A stretch of 64,000 bases of DNA from G963691885 sp963691885. GTDB lineage: Bacteria; Pseudomonadota; Alphaproteobacteria; UBA8366; Aestuariispiraceae. The stretch is taken from assembly GCA_963691885.1 (NCBI GenBank), contig OY829843.1, positions 310,001 through 374,000 on the forward strand. The letters run 5' to 3'. Positions 43,789 to 52,012 of this stretch are shown piece after piece (the stretch's first letter is position 1; each line of letters begins with the position of its first letter). A program made the translations under genes and the position numbers. The notes below the pieces were generated by a model, which saw only the letters and a list, made by a program, of their open reading frames with translations, was not told the origin of the DNA and ran no database searches.

Positions 43789-45144
43789 TCAGACAACGCC
43801 ATAGGCAATCATGGCATCGGCGATTTTCACGAAACCGGCGATATTGGCGCCTGCGACGTAATCCGTCTGGCCGTCTTTGCCTTTTCCTTCGCCGTATTTG
43901 TGACAGCTGTCATGGATGTTCTGCATGATGTTTTTCAACAGATCCTGCAGCTCATCTTCCTTCCAGGAAATACGGGCTGAGTTCTGGCTCATTTCAAGAC
44001 CGGAAACCGCAACACCGCCAGCATTGGCCGCCTTGGCCGGGCCGAACAGAGCACCTGCACCCTGAATGACATGCATACCGGCGATTTCGGTCGGCATGTT
44101 AGCGCCCTCTGACAGGCCACGCAGGCCGTTCTTGACCAGATCCTTCGCATCTGCCTCGGTCACCTCATTCTGGGTGGCGCAGGGAAGGGCAAAGTCACAG
44201 CTTACACCCCATGGGCGCTTGCCTTCGTGGAATGAGGCTTTGGTGAAGTGGTCGCAATATTCCGAGATACGGCCCCGGCGATTGTTTTTCAGGTCCTTGA
44301 TCCAGTTGATCTTTTCCTGATCCAGCCCATCCGGGTCGTGGATGAAGCCGCCGCTGTCGGACAGCGTCAGAACCTTGCCGCCCAGATGGGTGACCTTTTC
44401 AGCCGCATGGGTCGCAACGTTACCAGACCCTGAAATCACAACATTGGCACCCGACATGTCGCTGCCCACGGCATCCAGCATGTTCTGCAGGAAGTAAACG
44501 GCACCATAACCGGTGGCCTCCGTCCGGATCAGCGAACCGCCATATTCCAGGCCTTTCCCGGTCAGGATCCCCTCAAAACGGTTGGTCAGCTGTTTGTATT
44601 TCCCGAACATATAGCCGATTTCACGACCGCCGACCCCAATGTCACCGGCGGGGACATCCGTGTCCGGGCCGATATGGCGATAGAGTTCGTTCATGAAAGC
44701 CTGACAGAAGCGCATAACCTCCCGGTCGGACTTGCCTTTCGGGTTGAAGTTAGCGCCACCCTTACCGCCGCCCATTGGCAGGCCGGTCAGGGAGTTTTTG
44801 AACTGCTGCTCGAACCCAAGGAACTTCAGTACAGATTGGGTGACGGTCGGGTGGAACCGAATGCCGCCCTTATACGGTCCGATCGAGTTGTTGAATTGAA
44901 CCCGGAACCCTCTGTTTACGCGAATATTCCCTTCATCATCCTCCCAGGAGACCCGGAATGAGATGATGCGGTCCGGCTCCGCCATCCGTTCAAGAATCTG
45001 AAGTTTTTCGTAAATCGGATTCTCGGCAATGAATGGCAGAAGTGTCGCCGCAACTTCATACACGGCCTGATGAAACTCCGGCTCCCCAGGGTTGCGTTTC
45101 TCCAACCCGGACATGAAACTTTCGAGACGCGCGTCATCGCTCAT
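43789..45144 (-). CDS. gdhA: NADP-type glutamate dehydrogenase
   Basis: 451 residues, the size of the hexameric small enzymes. Converts 2-oxoglutarate and ammonia to glutamate. Catalytic region: GLPMGGGKGGANFNPKGKSDREVMRFCQAFM with the active-site Lys, and DVPAGDIGVGGREIGYMFGKYK; the dinucleotide-binding domain has NVVISGSGNVATHAAEKV. NADP preference is inferred from the group and not from a tested residue. GAGGGAAGG precedes the ATG. It stands alone, flanked by a terminator, inside the Fe-S/cysteine gene block. A GGGGGATCCCCC palindrome lies in the leader near 45180. Confidence 0.94.
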   Translation of the reverse strand: MSDDARLESFMSGLEKRNPGEPEFHQAVYEVAATLLPFIAENPIYEKLQILERMAEPDRIISFRVSWEDDEGNIRVNRGFRVQFNNSIGPYKGGIRFHPTVTQSVLKFLGFEQQFKNSLTGLPMGGGKGGANFNPKGKSDREVMRFCQAFMNELYRHIGPDTDVPAGDIGVGGREIGYMFGKYKQLTNRFEGILTGKGLEYGGSLIRTEATGYGAVYFLQNMLDAVGSDMSGANVVISGSGNVATHAAEKVTHLGGKVLTLSDSGGFIHDPDGLDQEKINWIKDLKNNRRGRISEYCDHFTKASFHEGKRPWGVSCDFALPCATQNEVTEADAKDLVKNGLRGLSEGANMPTEIAGMHVIQGAGALFGPAKAANAGGVAVSGLEMSQNSARISWKEDELQDLLKNIMQNIHDSCHKYGEGKGKDGQTDYVAGANIAGFVKIADAMIAYGVV

Positions 45145-45387
45145 CGTGGTGGTACCTTCCCTCTGTTATTTTAACACCGGGGGGATCCCCCAGCGCTTCC
45201 CCAAGTCAACACAAACACAAAACAGGCTGCCAACGAACACGGTTCGCCCACACCCGAACGGTGGTCGACAGATTTCTGGTCCAGACCCTTTTGCGGTGTC
45301 TGGATGATCAGTCTAGCGCAGAGTTTTAATTAGTACATCAAAACAATGCTTATATTTTAAATTTGGGAATAGAGAGGCCTCGGCCGC

Positions 45388-45699
45388 TCACTCTTCGGGC
45401 AAGGTAAACCGAATGCCGTCAATGGCGTCGGACACCCGAATTTGGCAGGTCAGGCGGGAAGTTCGCGTCAGGCCGAATGCCAGATCCAGCATGTCTTCCT
45501 CTTCCTCGCTGGGTCCACCAATCTTCTCGTACCAGGCGGGATCCACAACCATATGACATGTGGCACAGGCCAAAGACCCCTCACAGGCGGCCTCGATATC
45601 AACATCATTATCAATAGCGACTTCCATCACGGACAGGCCATCTCTGGCATCTACCTGTGTTTCAGATCCGTCCCTGTTTACGAAAGTGAGTTTCGCCAT
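45388..45699 (-). CDS. [2Fe-2S] ferredoxin, adrenodoxin/Isc type
   Basis: 103 residues. Cluster ligands Cys39, Cys45, Cys48 and Cys85 (IEAACEGSLACATCHMVV and SRLTCQIRV) follow the C-x5-C-x2-C-x36-C pattern of adrenodoxin-type and Isc ferredoxins. It can supply electrons for Fe-S assembly or to cytochromes P450. It lies 96 bp after the cysteine desulfurase gene on the same strand, so a role in cluster assembly is likely. The next gene, gdhA, is 243 bp away. Confidence 0.92.
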   Translation of the reverse strand: MAKLTFVNRDGSETQVDARDGLSVMEVAIDNDVDIEAACEGSLACATCHMVVDPAWYEKIGGPSEEEEDMLDLAFGLTRTSRLTCQIRVSDAIDGIRFTLPEE

Positions 45700-45795
45700 T
45701 TCTCAAAGTCCTGTGTTCGTCGACCGGTGTCTTATCTGATATCTCTGTTCGCGTGTGTAAAGAGGGAAAACGCGCCAGTGCAAAATTTGGCAGCT

Positions 45796-46929
45796 TCAGC
45801 CAGATTTGACGCGCGCGATCAACCGTTCAGCCATTCGGTTATACGACGCCACAAAACCGGCGACGTCATCAGAGGTTGTTGCCCATCCAAGGCTCACCCG
45901 CAGGCCTGATCCCGCATGGTCGGGGCCATATCCCATCGCGTCAAGAACATGACTGATCTTGATTTTTCCGGATGAACAGGCGGACCCCGCGCTCACCGCG
46001 ATCCCGTCCAGATCCATTGCTATAACCTGGGTTTCCGACCCGACCGAAGGCAGGATCAGGTTCGATGTATGTCCGGTTCGTAAAGCACCCTCGCCCGCGA
46101 TTTCAACCAGCGGCTGGCCAGCTTTAATCTCTGCTTCCATGCGGTCTCTCAGGTCCCGTATGACCGCGCGTTGCCCATCCCAGTCGGACAGGTTCTCCAT
46201 CACAGCGCCGAGCGAGGCAATGCCGGGGATATTCTCGGTGCCGGACCTCATGCTTTTTTCCTGACCGCCCCCTTTGGTCACCGCGTGGAGATGGCGACCC
46301 GTCCCCATGACAACCGCACCGACCCCCCGCGTCGCACCCAGTTTGTGTCCGGACAGCGTCAGGAAATCGATCCCCTTATCCTTCATATCGACCAAACCGT
46401 CACTGATTGCCTGAACGCCGTCGCAGTGAAGGGACGCACCGGCCGCATGTACGATTTCGGCAATCTCGGCAATCGGGTTCACGACACCGGTCTCATTATT
46501 CGCAACCATGATGGAGACGAGGGTCGGGCGGAAATCGCGTTCCGTCAGCATCCGCTGCAATCGGGGAATATCAATCTGGCCATTCTCACCGAGAGGAACA
46601 ATCTCGCAGTCCGGCACTGCCTCCAACACGCTGTCATGTTCGCTGGCCCCGACCAAAACACGGGTGGCGGTCTCGGGTTCGCAAAACCCCTGCAAGACCA
46701 GATTGTTGGCCTCCGTCGCGCCACTTGTAAAAACAACCCCGCCAGACGGTCCATTCACCGCCGCCGCAACGCTGTCCCGCGCTGTTTCGACCAACCGGCG
46801 TGCATTGCGACCGGCCCAGTGAACAGAGGAAGGATTTCCCGTTGTCGCCAGCGCCTGCAAAACAGCTTCATGCGCTTCAGGTTTTAAAGGCGCGCTTGCG
46901 TTATAATCGAGATAGATCTTGGTCTGCAT
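45796..46929 (-). CDS. Group I cysteine desulfurase (IscS/NifS-like)
   Basis: 377 residues. PLP enzyme with Lys in LTLSGHKLGATRGVGAVVMG and catalytic Cys318 in AVSAGSACSSGKIKISHVL. The flexible Cys loop marks group I (IscS/NifS) and not SufS, so the genome block has both types. The protein is somewhat shorter than E. coli IscS. No iscU or hscBA follows, only the ferredoxin gene; it may therefore deliver sulfur to the SUF system or to tRNA thiolation. Read from an ATG 116 bp after the IscR-like gene and beyond a terminator. Confidence 0.9.
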   Translation of the reverse strand: MQTKIYLDYNASAPLKPEAHEAVLQALATTGNPSSVHWAGRNARRLVETARDSVAAAVNGPSGGVVFTSGATEANNLVLQGFCEPETATRVLVGASEHDSVLEAVPDCEIVPLGENGQIDIPRLQRMLTERDFRPTLVSIMVANNETGVVNPIAEIAEIVHAAGASLHCDGVQAISDGLVDMKDKGIDFLTLSGHKLGATRGVGAVVMGTGRHLHAVTKGGGQEKSMRSGTENIPGIASLGAVMENLSDWDGQRAVIRDLRDRMEAEIKAGQPLVEIAGEGALRTGHTSNLILPSVGSETQVIAMDLDGIAVSAGSACSSGKIKISHVLDAMGYGPDHAGSGLRVSLGWATTSDDVAGFVASYNRMAERLIARVKSG

Positions 46930-46962
46930 TGTATTCTTTCAGTTGCCAGCTTTGGGTTCAGC

Positions 46963-46977
46963 TGTCCTGAAAGGACA
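46963..46977. promoter_or_regulatory. Inverted repeat upstream of the group I desulfurase gene
   Basis: TGTCCTGAAAGGACA, a perfect 6-bp inverted repeat with 3-nt spacer, between the IscR-like terminator and the desulfurase start. It has the same GGACA words as the suf operators but in the opposite arrangement; significance uncertain. Confidence 0.3.
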
Positions 46978-46980
46978 AAA

Positions 46981-47013
46981 AACAAAAAAGCCGGGCTTGT
47001 TCAACCCGGCTTT
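46981..47013 (-). terminator. Intrinsic terminator after the IscR-like gene
   Basis: Stem AAAGCCGGG / CCCGGCTTT (46987-46995 with 47005-47013), 9-nt loop, followed on the minus strand by TTTTTTGTTTTTTG. It lies about 31 bp after the regulator stop and before the desulfurase gene, so the two are probably only partly cotranscribed. Confidence 0.85.
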
Positions 47014-47044
47014 CCACGCCCCAACTCCGAAGTTGCAGCAAGGG

Positions 47045-47518
47045 TTACTGAGCGGCCGCGAGATCTTCCGCCTTGTCTTCGGCCCGGATCACACCACTGG
47101 TTCCCAGAACTTTTCCTGAAAGAACATCCTGGATCGTGATCGAATTCAGGAACATATAAACCTGGTTGCCCAGTTCCTCCCACAGTGCATGGCTGGAACA
47201 TTGGTTTGCGCTGTTGGCACAGGCCTTGGGCATCCCGGGCGAACATCGAGCTGGCCGCACAGCGTCGTCAACCGCCAGCGCAACTTCCGAAACACGAAGT
47301 TGTTCGGGCGGCACGGCAAGCATATATCCGCCCCCCGGCCCCCGTACTGACCGGACGATACCGCCCCGACGCAGTTTGGCAAAAAGCTGTTCAAGGTAGG
47401 AAATAGAAATATCTTGCCTTGTAGCGATATCGGCCAATGCAATCGGCCCTTCGGCACCGCGTGCCGCTAAATCAATCATCGCCATTACGGCGTATCTACC
47501 CTTGGTGCTTAGTTTCAA
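47045..47518 (-). CDS. iscR: IscR-like Rrf2-family regulator
   Basis: 157 residues. I choose the TTG at 47518 because GGGGGA lies just before it and the protein then begins MKLSTKGRYAVMAM, the standard IscR start; an upstream ATG would add unrelated residues. The cluster ligands match E. coli IscR closely: Cys92, Cys100, Cys107 and His110 (RCSPGMPKACANSANQCSSHALW). IscR with its [2Fe-2S] cluster represses Fe-S genes, and the apo form acts at other promoters. It lies between cysE and the desulfurase gene. This is the second Rrf2 regulator in the block. Confidence 0.9.
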   Translation of the reverse strand: MKLSTKGRYAVMAMIDLAARGAEGPIALADIATRQDISISYLEQLFAKLRRGGIVRSVRGPGGGYMLAVPPEQLRVSEVALAVDDAVRPARCSPGMPKACANSANQCSSHALWEELGNQVYMFLNSITIQDVLSGKVLGTSGVIRAEDKAEDLAAAQ

Positions 47519-47730
47519 TAGTCCCCCGCGCCCAAATTCGCCTGCCCACACCTGCTGCGGTTCTGCGAATTTTCTAAAATCTCAAGCCTGAGCAGTTTGT
47601 GTCAAATAATTCTCAGAAACGTTGACTATAGTTGCTCTGCTAGATTTTTTCTACGTGCAAAAACGCAAATTGTATCAATTTAGGGAGAAAATAATTGTCG
47701 CACCTTTAAATTTAGGGAATTTTTTGCTGT

Positions 47731-48486
47731 TCAGGGCGCGTCACTTGCGGAGCGAAGAGGGTCATCTCTGGCTTCCGGGAGGTGCCGATGACCCTCCGCT
47801 TCAGCCAGCCGTTCTTCCAGATGGCTCACATGGGTCCGCAAAGTAGCCAACTCGGCCATCAATCCCTCCATCGCGCGGGCAACCGGGTCAGGCAAATCGC
47901 CCGTCGGCGTGCCATAGGGTGAAAAGGCATTCTTTTCACCCTGCCCCTGTCGCATCACAACACGGGCAGGAATGCCAACCATTGTGGCACCCACAGGGAC
48001 ATTCTTCACAACGACCGAGTTTGCACCAACGCGGGCACAGCGCCCGATGGTGATCGGGCCCAAAATCTGGGCACCACACCCGATGATCACATCATCCTCA
48101 ACTGTGGGATGCCGTTTCATCTGGCGTTGACTGTCCGATTCCTCCGCAGGAGAAACCCCACCCAGGGTTACATCGTGATACAGCGTGACATTATTCCCAA
48201 TTTCAGCCGTTTCACCGATAACGACGCCCATCGCATGATCAATGAAAAGGTTCTTGCCGATCTTCGCCCCCGGGTGAATCTCGACACCTGTCAAAAAACG
48301 GGCAACCTGGGAAATATAGCGCGGCACCAGACGCCAGCCTTTTTCCCAAAGCCAATGAGAGAGGCGATAGAACATGACAGCATGAAAAGCCGGGTAACAC
48401 AGAACCACTTCCAGGCGCGACCGGGCAGCCGGATCCCGCGCGATCATGGCGTCGATCTCAGAGATAACCGATTTGATCAAAGACAT
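47731..48486 (-). CDS. cysE: Serine O-acetyltransferase
   Basis: 251 residues with the left-handed beta-helix hexapeptide repeats: IHPGAKIGKNLFIDHAMGVVIGETAEIGNNVTLYHDVTLGG, containing the catalytic His and Asp. Makes O-acetylserine, the carbon skeleton for cysteine. It is of the shorter EpsC-like type, with an extended charged C-terminal tail (EERLAEAEGH region). Good ribosome site ACAGGAGACG. It begins the minus-strand block that supplies cysteine, then sulfur, then Fe-S clusters; this order suggests a functional link with the cysteine desulfurases downstream. Confidence 0.93.
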   Translation of the reverse strand: MSLIKSVISEIDAMIARDPAARSRLEVVLCYPAFHAVMFYRLSHWLWEKGWRLVPRYISQVARFLTGVEIHPGAKIGKNLFIDHAMGVVIGETAEIGNNVTLYHDVTLGGVSPAEESDSQRQMKRHPTVEDDVIIGCGAQILGPITIGRCARVGANSVVVKNVPVGATMVGIPARVVMRQGQGEKNAFSPYGTPTGDLPDPVARAMEGLMAELATLRTHVSHLEERLAEAEGHRHLPEARDDPLRSASDAP

Positions 48487-48829
48487 TATCGTCTCCTGTT
48501 AGCGTCCTGTCACAGGCCTGAAAGCACCGAACGCGCATTTCAACTAGCGTTCGATCTTTGACTACCCGACAGAGTTGGGCCTTTTGTTAACACGATAAAC
48601 CCTCAGATTGGAAAAGATTATTTCCCAAAATGGCATTGAATCAGCGTTTAACGGCAGTTGTTTTGACCAAAATGTCGACAAAGTGTTGCAGGCCAAGGCC
48701 GGTTAGGCAAAAACTGTCGCCTCGGATCTTTATGGCGTTGCGGTGTTTGGTACCCGGTGCGGGACCCAATGGACAGAAATAGCCAGGGACTGAAATTTGT
48801 CGTGATTGCATTTTTGGAACGGAGTTTCG
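48487..48829. other. Intergenic region between divergent cysE and hydrolase genes
   Basis: 343 bp. It must hold two divergent promoters. I see a GAACGC/GCGTTC inverted repeat near 48528-48553 and a weak GGTACCC/GGGACC repeat near 48750-48766. I find no gene, RNA or convincing -35/-10 pair. No iscR- or suf-type palindrome is present. Confidence 0.5.
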
Positions 48830-49504
48830 ATGCCTGAAATTATTATCAACGGTCCGGAAGGTCGCCTCGAAGGCCGTTACACCCATGGCAAGGCACCAAA
48901 TGCCCCGATCGCCCTTTTTCTGCACCCGCATTCACAGCATGGCGGGACCATGAACAATAAAGTGGTCTACACCCTTTACCACACCTTTGCGGAACGCGGC
49001 TTTTCGTGCCTTAGGTTCAATTTCCGGGGTGTCGGACGCAGTCAGGGTGTCTTTGCAAAGGGTGAAGGTGAGCTTTCCGATGCGGCCTCCGCCCTCGATT
49101 GGCTACAGACCTATAACGAGAATGCCCAGGAATGCTGGATCGGCGGATTTTCCTTCGGTGCCTGGATCGGCATGCAGCTTTTGATGCGGCGTCCCGAAAT
49201 CACATCCTTTATTTCGATTGCACCACCCGCCAACTACTATGATTTCAGTTTCCTGGCCCCCTGCCCGTCCTCGGGGCTCGTCATTCAGGGAAAGAACGAT
49301 ACGACGGTGACACCTGAATCCGTCACCAAACTTGTCGGCAAAATCAATGCCCAGAAGACGGTCGACGTCACCGAACATCAGATCGACGGCGCAGACCATT
49401 TCTTTGGCAGTCATATCGATGAGATCGAGCGCAGCGTCGGGGCCTATGTTGACGACCACAGCAACGCAGTTTTCAAGGAAACCGATCAGCAGATTGAGGG
49501 CTGA
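48830..49504 (+). CDS. Alpha/beta hydrolase of the YqiA/DUF-type dienelactone group
   Basis: 224 residues from the ATG at 48830 (GGAACGGAG upstream; frame open 24 bp earlier). Alpha/beta-hydrolase fold with a nucleophile elbow GGFSFGAWIG (Ser), an Asp in GKNDTTVTP and a His in GADHFFGSH: a full catalytic triad. The N-terminus ALFLHPHSQHGGTMNNKVVYTL and GVGRSQG match a widely conserved small-hydrolase family of unknown substrate. Cytoplasmic, no signal peptide. It converges on anmK with an 8-bp gap. A specific function cannot be given. Confidence 0.85.
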   Translation: MPEIIINGPEGRLEGRYTHGKAPNAPIALFLHPHSQHGGTMNNKVVYTLYHTFAERGFSCLRFNFRGVGRSQGVFAKGEGELSDAASALDWLQTYNENAQECWIGGFSFGAWIGMQLLMRRPEITSFISIAPPANYYDFSFLAPCPSSGLVIQGKNDTTVTPESVTKLVGKINAQKTVDVTEHQIDGADHFFGSHIDEIERSVGAYVDDHSNAVFKETDQQIEG

Positions 49505-49512
49505 GCGGCGAC

Positions 49513-50643
49513 CTAACGCTCGGGCAAGGACAGCGTTCCCCCTGTTTGGGGATGGGGCACACCGGTCGTTGTGGGAAAACTCAACGATAGGTGTTTGACG
49601 CTTCGAACTGCAAGATAGGCAAAAGCCCGCGCCTCCAGCATATCACCGTCCTGACCAATATCTTCCACTGGCCGTACCGGACACGGTGCCCTGTCCCGAA
49701 GGGCTGACATAATACCCACATTCTTGCGACCACCGCCTGTCACAAAGATCGACCAGGGCGCGGCGGGCAGCGCTGTTGCGAACACAGATGCCGCGGTGAA
49801 GGCCGCCAGGGTCGCAGCACCGTCTTCCAATCCCAGATGTCGAACCGGATCAAGGCTAAAGGCATTGCGATCCAGGGATTTTGGCCAGGGTCTGGCAAAA
49901 TACGGGTGTGAAAGCAGTTCCGTCAGCACGTTAGCATCAACGCTCCCCTGCGCAGAGAGCGCCCCGCCTTCGTCAAACAGCCCCGCATTATTGTGCTGCA
50001 TCCAGTCATCGATCAGCGCGTTCCCCGGCCCTGTATCAAAAGCGATCGGGGCGTCATCTTCTGAAACAAAGGTCATATTCCCGACACCACCAAGATTCAG
50101 CACAATGGCTGGCAACCCTGCATCTTTTGCAATCGCAACATGATAAATCGGCGCGAATGGCGCGCCTTCCCCGCCCGATGCAACATCAGCACTGCGAAAG
50201 TCATAGACCACAGGAATACCGATTTCATTGGCAAAAACCTTTCCGTCCCCCAATTGCCATGTGAACCCATTCTCGGGATCATGGGTGATGGTCTGGCCGT
50301 GAAAACCGATCAGATCGACATCTCCCGGCGTCAAACCATTCTCTTCCAGAAGACGCCGCGCCAGTTTGATATGTGCCTTCGTTATCCGGCGCTCTGCCTC
50401 CTCTGTTTCGGTACTCATACTCTTTTCGCCAAGAACAGACGCCACAAGCCGTCGCAAATCCGCATCATACGGGACAGAAAGACACGGCCCCAGTGAAGAA
50501 ATATTCTCACCATCGCTGGTCAGGATCGCCGCATCTATTCCGTCCATAGATGTGCCGCTCATAAAGCCCATGCAGACCAGTTCCTTTTCACCAGTAAACT
50601 CAAGTGGTGAAGCCGCTGTTTGATGCTGTTTCAGCCCTGACAT
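49513..50643 (-). CDS. anmK: Anhydro-N-acetylmuramic acid kinase
   Basis: 376 residues. AnmK phosphorylates and hydrolyses 1,6-anhydro-MurNAc during peptidoglycan recycling. The N-terminal ATP-binding motif is VCMGFMSGTSMDGIDAAIL; other family segments are LIGFHGQTITHDPENGFTWQLGDG, and IFVTGGGRKNVGIMSALRDR near the C-terminus. Start ATG at 50643 with GGGAG upstream. It diverges from tyrS, an arrangement common in alphaproteobacteria. Confidence 0.95.
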   Translation of the reverse strand: MSGLKQHQTAASPLEFTGEKELVCMGFMSGTSMDGIDAAILTSDGENISSLGPCLSVPYDADLRRLVASVLGEKSMSTETEEAERRITKAHIKLARRLLEENGLTPGDVDLIGFHGQTITHDPENGFTWQLGDGKVFANEIGIPVVYDFRSADVASGGEGAPFAPIYHVAIAKDAGLPAIVLNLGGVGNMTFVSEDDAPIAFDTGPGNALIDDWMQHNNAGLFDEGGALSAQGSVDANVLTELLSHPYFARPWPKSLDRNAFSLDPVRHLGLEDGAATLAAFTAASVFATALPAAPWSIFVTGGGRKNVGIMSALRDRAPCPVRPVEDIGQDGDMLEARAFAYLAVRSVKHLSLSFPTTTGVPHPQTGGTLSLPER

Positions 50644-50750
50644 CGGCGCTTTACTCCCTTCAAATACGGCTCTCTTCCGGCTTCGTTGCTACACGTGGTA
50701 ACCCGTGTTAAACCGCGCGCATTACAAAGAAGCGAAGAACAGAGGTTGCC

Positions 50751-52007
50751 ATGTCGGCGTCATTGAAATCCGATTTCCTCAACACGATAAAGAACCGCGG
50801 GTTCCTGCACCAGTGCTCCGATCTGGAGGCATTGGATGCACTAGCATGCCAGGGAACCTTCCCGGCCTATATCGGTTTCGATGCCACGGCGCCGTCGCTT
50901 CATGCCGGTTCCCTGCTGCCGATCATGTTGCTTCGCTGGCTGCAAAAAACCGGCCACAAACCCGTCGTTCTGATGGGCGGCGGCACCACACGGATCGGCG
51001 ACCCCAGTTTCAAAGACGATCAGCGGAAACTGCTGAATGATGAGGTGATTGCCCAGAACATAGCGGGGATCAAAAAGGTCTTTTCACGCTTCCTCACCTT
51101 TGGGGACGGGCCGACCGACGCCATTATGCTCAATAACGACGAATGGTTACGCAACATCAACTACATCGATTTTCTGCGCGACATCGGCGGGCATTTCTCG
51201 GTCAACCGGATGCTGTCTTTCGATTCCGTCAAGTTGCGCCTGGACCGCGAACAATCGCTGAGTTTTCTGGAATTCAACTACATGATCCTGCAGGCCTATG
51301 ACTTTATGGTTCTCAATCGGGATTATGGCGTGCGCCTGCAAATGGGCGGATCCGACCAATGGGGCAATATCGTAAACGGGATCGATCTGTCTCGCCGGGT
51401 CTCTGGATCAGAGGTTTTTGCGCTAACCTCGCCCCTGTTGACGACATCGTCCGGCGCCAAAATGGGAAAAACCGTTGGCGGCGCCGTCTGGCTGAACGAA
51501 GAGCAACTGTCCGCCTATGACTACTGGCAATACTGGCGCAACACGGAAGATGGCGATGTCGGGCGTTTTATGCGCCTTTTTACAGATATGCCACTCGATG
51601 AGATCGCGCGATACGAGGCACTCGAAGGGGCGGAAATCAACGAGGCCAAGAAGGTCCTGGCCGACGCGGCCACAACACTGTTGCATGGGGCCGATGCCGC
51701 AAGGTCAGCGGCTGAGACGGCAAAGAAGACCTTTGATGAAGGCGCGCTTGGTGGTGACCTTCCAAAGGTCGAAATCGCGTCTGCAGATCTGGAGGCAAGC
51801 ATCGGTGTTCTGGAACTCTTCACCCGGGCAGGCCTGACCAACAGCAACGGAGAGGCCCGCAAACTGATCCAGAATGGGGGTGCCCGCCTGAACGACGTCA
51901 AACTGGCTGACTTCAACCAGCGTGTTTCGCTGTCAGATGCCGGGTCAGAGGGTGTGATCAAACTGTCCGCCGGCAAGAAGCGGCATATCCTGATCCAGCC
52001 TGCCTGA
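50751..52007 (+). CDS. tyrS: Tyrosyl-tRNA synthetase
   Basis: 418 residues. Class I synthetase that charges tRNA-Tyr. The HIGH motif is read as HAGS (TAPSLHAGSLLPIML), a variant usual in alphaproteobacterial TyrS; the KMSKS equivalent is GAKMGKTVGG. Tyrosine-binding segments FLEFNYMILQAYDF and GGSDQWGNIVNGIDL are present. The C-terminal S4-like RNA-binding domain (ARKLIQNGGARLNDVKL) is complete. AGAGG precedes the ATG. Essential housekeeping gene, single copy here. Confidence 0.96.
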   Translation: MSASLKSDFLNTIKNRGFLHQCSDLEALDALACQGTFPAYIGFDATAPSLHAGSLLPIMLLRWLQKTGHKPVVLMGGGTTRIGDPSFKDDQRKLLNDEVIAQNIAGIKKVFSRFLTFGDGPTDAIMLNNDEWLRNINYIDFLRDIGGHFSVNRMLSFDSVKLRLDREQSLSFLEFNYMILQAYDFMVLNRDYGVRLQMGGSDQWGNIVNGIDLSRRVSGSEVFALTSPLLTTSSGAKMGKTVGGAVWLNEEQLSAYDYWQYWRNTEDGDVGRFMRLFTDMPLDEIARYEALEGAEINEAKKVLADAATTLLHGADAARSAAETAKKTFDEGALGGDLPKVEIASADLEASIGVLELFTRAGLTNSNGEARKLIQNGGARLNDVKLADFNQRVSLSDAGSEGVIKLSAGKKRHILIQPA

Positions 52008-52012
52008 ACCCG

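Noticed and set aside
45178..45191. GGGGGATCCCCC palindrome in the gdhA leader as an operator
   Set aside because: Single copy, no match to other sites, and low sequence complexity; noted only in the gdhA entry.
50880..50920. HIGH motif of TyrS appears as HAGS, suggesting a defective enzyme
   Set aside because: This variant is usual in alphaproteobacterial TyrS, and all other motifs are intact.
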